Of a stretch of 64,000 bases of DNA, positions 56,090 through 64,000 are shown piece by piece. Under the pieces are notes generated by a model, which saw only the letters and a program-made list of their open reading frames with translations, had not been told where the DNA came from and made no database searches. The position numbers were made by a program, and so were the translations under genes. Where the stretch lies: the NCBI RefSeq assembly GCF_019285775.1, contig NZ_CP079105.1, forward strand, positions 1,178,001-1,242,000, given 5' to 3'. How positions within the stretch are numbered: the first letter of the stretch is position 1; every line of letters begins with the position of its first letter. The stretch comes from Skermania piniformis. GTDB taxonomy: Bacteria > Actinomycetota > Actinomycetes > Mycobacteriales > Mycobacteriaceae.

Positions 56090-58093
56090 ATGGCCGGGCC
56101 CACGAGCGAGAAGCAGGCCGGCTCGGCGTCGCTGCTAGCTGCGGCAGCGCTGCTGGCCGCCGTGGTGGCGATGCTGGTCGTCGGGCTGTCCGCGGCGGCC
56201 GCGTTGGCTCGGTTGGGTATTCCCGACCCCGGTCTGCTGGTCACTTACGGACTGCCGGCGGTGCGCGCGTCGGCCGAGGGCGCGGCGGCGGTCGCTGCTG
56301 GTTCGCTGCTGCTGGCGGCATTTCTGGTACCGCCGCAGCCCAACGGCGTTTTGGATGTCGGTGGTTATCGCGCGGTCCGAACCGCCGGTTTCGCCGCGGC
56401 CGGATGGGCGGCGTGCGCGCTCATGCTCATCCCGCTGACCCTGTCCGACGTGTCCGGTCGGCCGCTGGCCGAGGCGTTGCAGCCGGCAAACCTGTGGAGC
56501 TCGATCGGTCAGGTCGAATCTGCCCGGGTGTGGCGCGACACCGCAATCGTGGCTGTCGTCCTGGTTCTCGGCTGTCGGGCAACGCTGCGCTGGGTGTGGA
56601 CGCCGCTGTTGTTGGCATTGGCGTTGGCCGGGCTGATGCCGCTGGCGGTGACCGGACATTCGTCGGCCGGCGGCGCCCACGACGTGGCCACCAACAGCCT
56701 GATCTGGCACCTGATCGCTGCCGTGTTGTGGGCCGGTGGGCTGTTCGCGCTGTCCGCGCACGCCCGCCGCGACGGCGCCCACCTGGCGTTGGCGGCGCGC
56801 CGATTCTCCGTGGTCGCCGGAGTCGCATTCGTCGTCATGGCCGTCAGTGGCGTGCTCAACGCGCTGGTCCGGCTTCCGCTGGGCGATCTGTTCCAGACCA
56901 CCTACGGTCGGCTGGTGCTGGCCAAGGTTGCCGCGCTGGTCGTGCTCGGCGTGCTCGGCTGGCAGCAGCGCCGCCGCGCACTGCCGGCGTTGGCTGCCGA
57001 CCCGACGTCGCGCTGGGCGCTGATCCGATTCGCCGGCGTGGAGGTCGCGGTGTTTGCGGCGACGATCGGTCTGGCGGTCGGTCTCGGTCGCACCCCACCG
57101 CCCCAGCCCACACGGGTGCCCAGCGTCACCGAGGTCGAGCTCGGCTACGACCTGGCCGGGCCGCCAACGTTGGGTCGGGTGTTGTTCGACTGGCGGTTCG
57201 ATCTGATCTACGGCACCGCGGCGATCATCATGGCGATGCTGTACCTACGCGGGGTGCGACGGCTCCGGGTGCGGGGAGACGACTGGCCGGTCGGGCGCAC
57301 CCTGGCCTGGCTGCTCGGTTGCGCGGTCCTGCTGTTCGCCACGTCGTCGGGGATGGGCCGCTACGCGCCGGCGATGTTCAGCATGCATATGGCATCGCAT
57401 ATGGCGTTGTCGATGCTGGCGCCGATCCTGCTCGCGCTCGGTGGGCCGATCACCCTGGCCTTGCGGGCTCTGGAACCGGCCGGCCGGGACGCTCCGCCGG
57501 GACTGCGAGAGTGGTTGCTCGTCGCACTGCACAGTCCGGTTTCGCGATTCCTGACTCGGCCGGTGGTCGCCGCGACGATATTCGTCGCCGGCTTCTACGC
57601 GCTGTATCTCGGCGGCATCTTCGATGCGACGGTGGATTCGCATGCCGCCCATCTGCTGATGACGCTGCACTTTGTGCTCAGCGGCTACCTTTTCTACTGG
57701 GTGGTGATCGGGGTCGATCCGGCGCCGCGGCCGGTTCAGCCGGTCACCAAGCTGGCGGTGGTGTTCGGCTCGTTGCCGTTCCACGCCTTCTTCGGCATCG
57801 CGCTGATGAGCAGCACGACGGTGCTGGGCGGCTGGTTCTATCGTGGGCTCGGGCTGAGTTGGCATACCGACCTGCTCGCCGACCAACGCCTCGGCGGCGG
57901 GATCGCCTGGGCGACCGGCGAGCTGCCGCTGGTGATCGTCATGTCGGCGCTGTTGATCCAGTGGTCGCGGGCCGATGAGCGGACGGCCCGGCGGATCGAT
58001 CGGGCCGCAGACCGGGATGACGACGCCGACCTGGCCGCCTACAACGCGATGTTTGCCGAACTGGCCCGCCGCGACGGCGACGTCCGCCGGTAG
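56090..58093 (+). CDS. CopD/CtaG fusion: copper and cytochrome c oxidase assembly membrane protein
   Basis: 667 residues from ATG 56090. The N-half has about nine transmembrane helices of the CopD copper-resistance type (WHLIAAVLWAGGLFAL, VVAGVAFVVMAVSGVLNALVRLPLGDLFQTTYGRLVLAKV). The C-half is CtaG/caa3-type (ATSSGMGRYAPAMFSMHMASHMALSMLAPILLALGGPITLALRAL, LHFVLSGYLFYWVVIGVDP, FHAFFGIALM). His residues in those helices likely bind copper. The mycobacterial homologue Rv0102 has, as I recall, similar length. Involved in copper delivery to oxidase. Confidence 0.9.
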   Translation: MAGPTSEKQAGSASLLAAAALLAAVVAMLVVGLSAAAALARLGIPDPGLLVTYGLPAVRASAEGAAAVAAGSLLLAAFLVPPQPNGVLDVGGYRAVRTAGFAAAGWAACALMLIPLTLSDVSGRPLAEALQPANLWSSIGQVESARVWRDTAIVAVVLVLGCRATLRWVWTPLLLALALAGLMPLAVTGHSSAGGAHDVATNSLIWHLIAAVLWAGGLFALSAHARRDGAHLALAARRFSVVAGVAFVVMAVSGVLNALVRLPLGDLFQTTYGRLVLAKVAALVVLGVLGWQQRRRALPALAADPTSRWALIRFAGVEVAVFAATIGLAVGLGRTPPPQPTRVPSVTEVELGYDLAGPPTLGRVLFDWRFDLIYGTAAIIMAMLYLRGVRRLRVRGDDWPVGRTLAWLLGCAVLLFATSSGMGRYAPAMFSMHMASHMALSMLAPILLALGGPITLALRALEPAGRDAPPGLREWLLVALHSPVSRFLTRPVVAATIFVAGFYALYLGGIFDATVDSHAAHLLMTLHFVLSGYLFYWVVIGVDPAPRPVQPVTKLAVVFGSLPFHAFFGIALMSSTTVLGGWFYRGLGLSWHTDLLADQRLGGGIAWATGELPLVIVMSALLIQWSRADERTARRIDRAADRDDDADLAAYNAMFAELARRDGDVRR

Positions 58094-58130
58094 CGCTGGT
58101 CGGGTTTCGCTCCCCGCGCGGCGCGCTCGG

Positions 58131-58508
58131 CTACACCCACTGCACGAGTTGCCACACGATCCCGTTCGGGTCGACGAACTGGCAATACCGTTCGCCCCAC
58201 GGCTCGGTTTCCGGTTCGGTGACCACCGTCGCGCCGGCCGCGGCGATCCGGCTGAACTCGGCGTCGAGATCGTCGACCACAAATGCGAGTAGCATGCCGT
58301 GGCCGGCCGGACCGGCGATGAAGTCGGGCTTGAACGTCTCCAGCCCGATGCGCAGAAACACCAGGTTGACCCCGGCGTCCGGGTGGCCGAGCGAGACGAA
58401 GCCGTCGGCGGCCATCGCTTCGGTGAAGCCGAAGTGTTCGATCGCAAACGTGGCCGATGCCGCGACGTCGGCGACATTCAGCGACAGTGCGGTGGCGGTG
58501 ATGCGCAC
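58131..58508 (-). CDS. VOC (glyoxalase-like) family protein
   Basis: 125 residues from GTG 58508, AGGAG eight nt upstream. Beta-alpha-beta-beta-beta repeats of vicinal-oxygen-chelate proteins: LSLNVADVAASATFAIEHFGFTEAMAADGFVSLGHPDAGVNLVFL and VVDDLDAEFSRIAAAGATVVTEPETEPWGERYCQFVDPNGIVWQLVQW. Substrate unknown; metal ligands partly conserved. Confidence 0.82.
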   Translation of the reverse strand: MRITATALSLNVADVAASATFAIEHFGFTEAMAADGFVSLGHPDAGVNLVFLRIGLETFKPDFIAGPAGHGMLLAFVVDDLDAEFSRIAAAGATVVTEPETEPWGERYCQFVDPNGIVWQLVQWV

Positions 58509-58621
58509 GCGAGGGCTCCTCGTTCGACCGGATCCGGCTATGCCTACGACGACCATAGCGATGATGGCGCCGGCAACGCGGCGATGACCGAACCGACCGG
58601 CCCGGCGGATAGGCTGGCGGC

Positions 58622-60295
58622 ATGGCGGAGTTCATTTACACGATGAAAAAGGTGCGGTTGGCGCACGGTGACAAGGTCATCCTCGACGACGTCACGATGA
58701 GCTTCTACCCCGGGGCGAAGATCGGTGTGGTCGGTCCCAACGGCGCCGGCAAGTCCAGCCTGCTCAAGATCATGGCTGGGCTGAGCCAGCCCAGCAACGG
58801 CGAGGCTTTTCTCGATCCGGGCGCGACTGTCGGCATCCTGTTGCAGGAGCCGCCGCTGAACGAAGCCAAGACCGTTCGCGGGAACGTCGAGGAAGGTCTC
58901 GGCGAGATCAAGGTCAAGCTCGACCGGTTCAACGCGATCGCCGAGGAGATGGCGACGAATTACACCGACGAGCTGATGGCGGAGATGGGCAAGCTCCAGG
59001 AAGAGCTGGACCACGCCGACGCCTGGGACCTGGACTCTCAGCTCGAGCAGGCGATGGACGCGCTGCGTTGCCCGCCGCCGGACGAGCCGGTCACCCATCT
59101 GTCCGGCGGTGAACGTCGCCGGGTCGCGCTGTGCAAGCTGTTGTTGTCCAAGCCGGACCTCCTGCTGTTGGACGAGCCGACCAATCACCTCGACGCCGAA
59201 TCGGTGCTCTGGCTCGAGCAGTACCTGGCGTCCTACCCGGGCGCAGTGCTGGCCGTCACCCACGACCGGTACTTCCTTGACCATGTCGCGCAATGGATCT
59301 GCGAGGTGGATCGCGGGAAGCTGCACCCGTACCAGGGCAACTACTCCACCTATCTGGAGCGCAAAGCCGAGCGGTTGGAGGTGCAGGGGAAGAAGGATCA
59401 GAAACTGCAACGCCGGCTCCGGGAGGAGCTGGAGTGGGTGCGCTCCGGCGCCAAGGCTCGGCAAACCAAGAGCAAGGCCCGGCTCGCTCGGTACGAGGAG
59501 ATGGCCGCAGAAGCCGAAAAACATCGCAAGCTGGACTTCGAGGAGATCCAGATCCCGACCCCGCCGCGGCTGGGCAACGTGGTCGTCGAGGTCACCCATC
59601 TGGACAAGGGCTTCGACGGTCGGGTGCTGATCAAGGATCTGTCGTTCACCCTGCCGCGCAACGGCATTGTCGGTGTGATCGGCCCGAACGGGGTGGGCAA
59701 GACGACGCTGTTCAAGACGATCGTCGGCCTGGAGGAGCCGGACTCGGGTGCGGTGAAGGTCGGCGAGACGGTCCGGCTCAGCTATGTAGATCAGGGCCGG
59801 GAAAATATCGATCCGAAAAAGACTGTATGGGAAGTGGTTTCGGACGGTCTGGATCATATCGAAGTCGGGCAGAACGAGATGCCCTCCCGCGCCTATGTAA
59901 GCGCTTTCGGCTTCAAGGGTCCGGATCAACAGAAGCCGGCCGGGGTCTTGTCCGGCGGTGAACGAAACCGGCTGAATCTGGCGCTGACCCTGAAGAAGGG
60001 CGGCAACCTGATCCTGCTGGACGAACCCACCAACGACCTCGACGTCGAGACCCTGGGCTCCCTGGAGAATGCGCTGCAGCGGTTCCCCGGCTGCGCCGTG
60101 GTGATCTCGCACGATCGTTGGTTCCTCGATCGCAGCTGCACGCATATCCTGGCCTGGGAGGGCAATGTCGCCGAGGGGCAATGGTTCTGGTTCGAGGGTA
60201 ACTTCGAAGGATACGAAACGAACAAGGTCGAGCGGCTCGGTCCGGACGCGGCTCGGCCGCATCGGGTGACCCACCGCAAGCTCACCCGCAACTGA
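58622..60295 (+). CDS. ettA: Energy-dependent translational throttle ABC-F ATPase
   Basis: 557 residues from ATG 58622. Two ABC domains: Walker A GPNGAGKSS (38-46) and GPNGVGKTT; signatures LSGGERRRVALCKLL and LSGGERNRLNLALTL; Walker B LLLLDEPTNHLD and LILLDEPTNDLD. A long arm/linker (EELEWVRSGAKARQTKSKARLARYEEM) and GNVAEGQWFWFEGNFEGYE at the end are typical of EttA. It binds the ribosomal E-site and gates translation by energy charge. Located upstream of gdh, as in mycobacteria. Confidence 0.95.
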   Translation: MAEFIYTMKKVRLAHGDKVILDDVTMSFYPGAKIGVVGPNGAGKSSLLKIMAGLSQPSNGEAFLDPGATVGILLQEPPLNEAKTVRGNVEEGLGEIKVKLDRFNAIAEEMATNYTDELMAEMGKLQEELDHADAWDLDSQLEQAMDALRCPPPDEPVTHLSGGERRRVALCKLLLSKPDLLLLDEPTNHLDAESVLWLEQYLASYPGAVLAVTHDRYFLDHVAQWICEVDRGKLHPYQGNYSTYLERKAERLEVQGKKDQKLQRRLREELEWVRSGAKARQTKSKARLARYEEMAAEAEKHRKLDFEEIQIPTPPRLGNVVVEVTHLDKGFDGRVLIKDLSFTLPRNGIVGVIGPNGVGKTTLFKTIVGLEEPDSGAVKVGETVRLSYVDQGRENIDPKKTVWEVVSDGLDHIEVGQNEMPSRAYVSAFGFKGPDQQKPAGVLSGGERNRLNLALTLKKGGNLILLDEPTNDLDVETLGSLENALQRFPGCAVVISHDRWFLDRSCTHILAWEGNVAEGQWFWFEGNFEGYETNKVERLGPDAARPHRVTHRKLTRN

Positions 60296-60404
60296 GGCTA
60301 CCGGGACGCGTCGGGACGCGCCGAGCGGGAGGGGTTGTGGATGTGTTCGGGGCGATAGTGTTTCGGGCACAAACGAGGCTGGGTACGACGATGGAGTGAC
60401 GCAC

Positions 60405-63400
60405 ATGACTGTGTCGACGGAATTGTCGGAAACGGACTGGGACACGATCCCGGCCGAGCTGCGTGCCGATATCGGCACGGTCGCCGACGTGTACTTCCGA
60501 GAGGTGGACGACCGGGACGAGATCGGGGTGGCGGCGGGCGCCGTGTTGCGCGCGCACCTCGAGCTCGCGCTGGTGCGACCGGCCGGCGTCGCGCTCTGCC
60601 GAGTGCATCGGCCCGAGGACGGCACCGGGCTCGGTGCCAGCGTCCAGATCGTCACCGACGACATGCCGATGCTGGTGGAGTCGGTCACCGCGACGCTCGT
60701 CCGACTGGGGGTGGCGGTCGACGAGGTGGTGCACCCGGTAGTCGACGTCCGGCGCGACGCCGCGCGTCGGCTGCAGCACGTCGCCCCGCACGATGTGGAC
60801 GGTGCCGGGGCGGCCGCCGAATCCTGGATGCATCTGCAACTGCGCCGGTCCACCTCGGCCGAGCTGCTGGACCGGATCGGCACGGTTCTGCCCGGGGTGC
60901 TGGCGGATGTCGGTCGGGTCGTGGCGGACGCGACCGCCATGCGGGACCTGGAGCGCAGCGCGGCCGCGGAGCTGGAGCGCAACGCGGCGGCAGAGCTGGA
61001 GCGCAGCGCCGACAGTTCGGCCGATCTCCCCGGACCGGCCCTCTCGGCAGCGGCGATCGAGGAGGGCGCGCTCCTGCTGCGCTGGTTCGCCGACGGCCAC
61101 TGCACCGTGCTCGGATACTGCCGAGTGGACGGGTTGGGCGAATCGTCGCGGCTGGACGAGAGCAGCCGGCTGGGAATCTTGCGCAACGCCGGATTCGCCC
61201 CGCCGGGGTTCACCGGGGCGCGCGTGCTCGAACTCGCCGAGGGAGTGGACCCGGCGCGGCTCCGCCGCTCGGTCGACCCGTACTTCGTGCAAGTTGCCCG
61301 TTTCGACGCCACCGGTCGGCTGATCGGAGCACATGTATTTCTCGGCGTTTTCACCGTATCCGCATTGCACGACAACGTGCTCGGCGTTCCGGTGGTCGGC
61401 CGTCGCGTGCGCGCGGTGATCGATCGAGCCGGGCACGAGCTGGACTCGTTCACGGGACAGGCGATGCTGGCGGTGATGCAGTCTTTCCCGCGCGCCGAGC
61501 TGTTCGCCGCGTCGGTGGACACCCTTTTCGGCATCACCACCGCGGTCCTGGATGCCGGTCGCCGCCGCGAAGTGTTGCTGTTCCTGCGCGCGGCGACTCC
61601 CCGCCGGGTGTCGTGTCTTGTCTACCTGCCACGGGACCGGTGGGCCACCGCGGTACGGCGGCGGATGCAGGACATCCTGCTGCGCGAGTTCGGCGGAGAC
61701 CGGATCGACTATTCGGTACGGGTCAGCGAGGCGGACCTGGCGACGGTGGCCTTCGCCGTCGACCGTGCCGATGCGACCCCGGCGGACCTGTCCGAGGAGA
61801 ACCGGCTGCGGGTGCAGGAGCTGCTCGCGGAGACGAGCCGCAGCTGGGACGACCGGCTGGCCGAAGAGATGCGGCTGCCGAACCGTCAGATCGGCGACCT
61901 CGAGCCCGGCTCGGTCGTCGTGCCTGCCGGATACCAGCAGGACGTGCCGCCGACGCGGGCGCTGGGCGACATCGCGCGACTGGCTCGGCTGCAGCCCGGA
62001 CGGATCGACCTGCGGCTGTATCGGAAGTCCGACGCGGCGCGCGGCATGTGGCGACTGGGGGTATATCTGTCCGGCGCCGGGGTGTCGCTGAGTCGGGTGT
62101 TGCCGATGCTGCAATGCCTCGGCGTCGAGGTGCTCGACGAACGGCCCTACGAGATCCGGCTCGCCGGTGCCGAGCACTGGATCTACGACTTCGGGCTGCG
62201 CGCCGGGCAAGAGCTCCTGCGCGACGCCGTCGGACCGGATCTGGATCGTCAGCTCGAGGACGACGGTCGGGCCGTGCCGGCCGATGTGCCGCGCCGGTTC
62301 ACCGAGGCGTTCGAGGCGATCTGGTACGGCCGGGCCGAGGCGGACACGTTCAACGAGCTGGTACTGCTGGCAGCGTTGGACTGGCGCCAGGTGAGCGTCC
62401 TGCGCGCCTACGCCCGCTACCTGCGCCAAGCCGGGTTCCCGTACAGCCCGGAGAACATCGCTCGGGTGCTGTTATCCCATCCGGCGGCGGCGCGCCTGTT
62501 CGTACAGCTCTTCGAGGCGATGTTCGATCCCGCGGCGTTCGATCCTGCGGCGTTCGATCCCGCGCATGCCGACGAGTTGGACGCGCAGCTGCGCGCGGTG
62601 ATCGACCGGGTGGTCAGCCTGGACACCGACCGGATCCTGCGCGCGATCCTCAGCCTGATCCGGGCGACGCTGCGCACCAACTACTACGTCACGACACCCG
62701 GCGGCGAGCCGCCGGAGGTGCTCTCGCTCAAGTTGGAGCCGGGCGAGATCGCCGAACTGCCGAAGCCGCGTCCCCGATTCGAGGTGTTCGTCTACGGGCC
62801 GCAGGTCGAGGGGGTGCACCTGCGGTTCGGTTCGGTCGCGCGGGGCGGGCTGCGCTGGTCGGACCGGCAGGAGGACTTCCGCACCGAGGTGCTCGGCCTG
62901 GTGAAAGCCCAAGCGGTGAAGAACGCGGTGATCGTGCCGGTCGGTGCGAAGGGGGGCTTCGTCGTCAAGCAGCCGCCGCGACCGACCGGCGACGCCGCCG
63001 CCGACCGAGCGGCGCAGCAGGCCGAAGGCGTCGCCAGCTACCGCCGGTTCATCTCCGGCCTGTTGGATGTGACCGATAACGTCGATCTCGCCACCAATGC
63101 CGTCGTTCCCCCCGCCCGGGTGGTCCGCCGAGACGGCGACGACACCTATCTGGTGGTGGCCGCCGACAAGGGCACCGCGACGTTCTCCGACATCGCCAAC
63201 GAAGTGGCCGGCCGGTACCGATTCTGGTTGGGTGATGCGTTCGCGTCCGGCGGTTCGGCCGGCTACGACCACAAAGCGATGGGGATCACCGCCAAAGGTG
63301 CCTGGGAGGCGGTGAAGCGGCACTTCCGGGAAATGGACATCGACACCCAGACCGAGGATTTCACCGTCGTCGGGGTCGGCGACATGAGCGGCGACGTCTT

Positions 63401-64000
63401 CGGCAACGGGATGCTGCTGTCCCGGCACATCAAATTGGTTGCGGCGTTCGACCACCGGCACATCTTCGTCGACCCGGACCCGGATGCCGCCGCCTCGTTC
63501 GCCGAGCGGCAGCGGATGTTCGCGTTGCCGCGCTCGTCCTGGGACGACTACGACCGGACCCGGATCAGTCCGGGTGGCGGCGTCTGGGACCGGACGGTGA
63601 AATCGATCCCGATCAGTCCGCAGATGCGGTCGGCGCTCGGCCTGGCCGATGACGTGACCACCCTCGCGCCGCCGGAGCTGGTCCGGGCGATCCTGCTCGC
63701 TCCGGCCGATCTGCTGTGGAACGGAGGTATCGGCACCTACATCAAGGCGAGCGCCGAATCGAACGCCGAGGTGGGCGACAAATCCAACGACGCCGTTCGG
63801 GTCGACGGAAATCAGTTGCGGGTCAAGGTTATCGGCGAGGGTGGCAATCTCGGGGCGACCGCCCGGGGCCGGATCGAGTTCTGCCTGGCCGGCGGCCGGA
63901 TGAACACCGACGCGCTGGACAACTCGGCCGGGGTGGACTGCTCCGACCACGAGGTGAACATCAAGGTGTTGCTCGACCGGCTCGTCTCGGCCGGCCAACT
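60405..64000 (+). CDS. gdh: NAD-specific glutamate dehydrogenase, large (180-kDa class), 3' end missing
   Basis: At least 1,198 residues from ATG 60405; runs off the right edge. The large N-terminal regulatory part is followed by the catalytic core: RFGSVARGGLRWSDRQEDFRTEVLGLVKAQAVKNAVIVPVGAKGGFVVKQ and the NAD motif VVGVGDMSGDVFGNGML. Short in-frame repeats AFDPAAFDPA and AELERNAAAELERSA are seen. Deaminates glutamate to 2-oxoglutarate with NAD+; in mycobacteria controlled by GarA. The 109 bp upstream contain no clear terminator. Confidence 0.93.
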   Translation, partial: MTVSTELSETDWDTIPAELRADIGTVADVYFREVDDRDEIGVAAGAVLRAHLELALVRPAGVALCRVHRPEDGTGLGASVQIVTDDMPMLVESVTATLVRLGVAVDEVVHPVVDVRRDAARRLQHVAPHDVDGAGAAAESWMHLQLRRSTSAELLDRIGTVLPGVLADVGRVVADATAMRDLERSAAAELERNAAAELERSADSSADLPGPALSAAAIEEGALLLRWFADGHCTVLGYCRVDGLGESSRLDESSRLGILRNAGFAPPGFTGARVLELAEGVDPARLRRSVDPYFVQVARFDATGRLIGAHVFLGVFTVSALHDNVLGVPVVGRRVRAVIDRAGHELDSFTGQAMLAVMQSFPRAELFAASVDTLFGITTAVLDAGRRREVLLFLRAATPRRVSCLVYLPRDRWATAVRRRMQDILLREFGGDRIDYSVRVSEADLATVAFAVDRADATPADLSEENRLRVQELLAETSRSWDDRLAEEMRLPNRQIGDLEPGSVVVPAGYQQDVPPTRALGDIARLARLQPGRIDLRLYRKSDAARGMWRLGVYLSGAGVSLSRVLPMLQCLGVEVLDERPYEIRLAGAEHWIYDFGLRAGQELLRDAVGPDLDRQLEDDGRAVPADVPRRFTEAFEAIWYGRAEADTFNELVLLAALDWRQVSVLRAYARYLRQAGFPYSPENIARVLLSHPAAARLFVQLFEAMFDPAAFDPAAFDPAHADELDAQLRAVIDRVVSLDTDRILRAILSLIRATLRTNYYVTTPGGEPPEVLSLKLEPGEIAELPKPRPRFEVFVYGPQVEGVHLRFGSVARGGLRWSDRQEDFRTEVLGLVKAQAVKNAVIVPVGAKGGFVVKQPPRPTGDAAADRAAQQAEGVASYRRFISGLLDVTDNVDLATNAVVPPARVVRRDGDDTYLVVAADKGTATFSDIANEVAGRYRFWLGDAFASGGSAGYDHKAMGITAKGAWEAVKRHFREMDIDTQTEDFTVVGVGDMSGDVFGNGMLLSRHIKLVAAFDHRHIFVDPDPDAAASFAERQRMFALPRSSWDDYDRTRISPGGGVWDRTVKSIPISPQMRSALGLADDVTTLAPPELVRAILLAPADLLWNGGIGTYIKASAESNAEVGDKSNDAVRVDGNQLRVKVIGEGGNLGATARGRIEFCLAGGRMNTDALDNSAGVDCSDHEVNIKVLLDRLVSAGQ

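Noticed and set aside
55150-57978. 942-residue open frame on the plus strand
   Set aside because: It overlaps the acyltransferase antisense and CopD-CtaG in another frame; Arg/Gly-rich shadow.
58544-61540. 998-residue open frame on the minus strand
   Set aside because: Antisense to ettA and gdh, which have clear motifs and starts; the translation has no recognisable domain.

Overview
The window is high-GC actinobacterial DNA, most likely from a mycolic-acid-containing member of the Mycobacteriales (Nocardia/Rhodococcus/Gordonia-like). Supporting markers are an LdtMt2-like L,D-transpeptidase lipoprotein, a WS/DGAT-family acyltransferase, a fused CopD-CtaG protein, and an EttA ABC-F ATPase next to a giant NAD-glutamate dehydrogenase (the same pairing, as I recall, as Rv2477c-Rv2476c in M. 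tuberculosis). Many starts are GTG and genes overlap by 4 nt.

Layout. (1) 1-11,191: chromosomal catabolic cluster: acyl-CoA dehydrogenase (cut by the window edge), HpcH/HpaI lyase, CaiB-type CoA transferase, aldehyde dehydrogenase, MmgE/PrpD protein, cupin, zinc alcohol dehydrogenase, DUF2255 protein, alpha/beta hydrolase, XRE/MmyB-like regulator and a divergent SDR. Five very AT-rich sites sit at its promoters and may mark one regulon. (2) 11,220-11,345: a fragment of a phage-repressor-like gene, read as the end of an older, mostly lost element at the same tRNA. (3) 11,346-51,094: a complete-looking siphovirus prophage of about 39.7 kb in a tRNA-Lys(CTT) gene. (4) 51,061-64,000: the restored tRNA gene and core chromosomal genes, ending inside gdh.

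Prophage logic. The integrase and a small membrane protein lie at the left end on the plus strand. The late operon runs leftward from 38,137 to 13,037 in the usual HK97-like order: terminase, portal, protease, capsid, connectors, tail terminator, major tail protein, tail-assembly chaperones with a programmed -1 frameshift, tape measure, tail tip proteins, lysin, holins, fibres. A separate rightward cassette of six 4-nt-overlapping small genes (38,287-39,940) starts beside a 28-bp palindrome. The early operon runs leftward from cro (50,657) through exonuclease, RecE/RecT-like recombination genes, DUF5131, a winged-helix protein, MazG-like, RuvC-like and HNH genes. It is interrupted by a striking array of inverted repeats at 43,955-44,183.

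The most notable system is the immunity switch. The repressor gene (50,763-51,095) runs into the att core, so in the prophage it stops inside the tRNA at 110 residues. In the circular phage the same frame would continue across attP into 11,374-11,479 and add 35 residues, with the integrase immediately downstream. This is the architecture of the integration-dependent immunity switches known from mycobacteriophages such as BPs and Brujita. The integrase ends in -LVA, a possible protease tag, and Cro and Rep share almost the same recognition helix. At attL the host side carries a related repressor fragment, implying serial occupation of the same tRNA.
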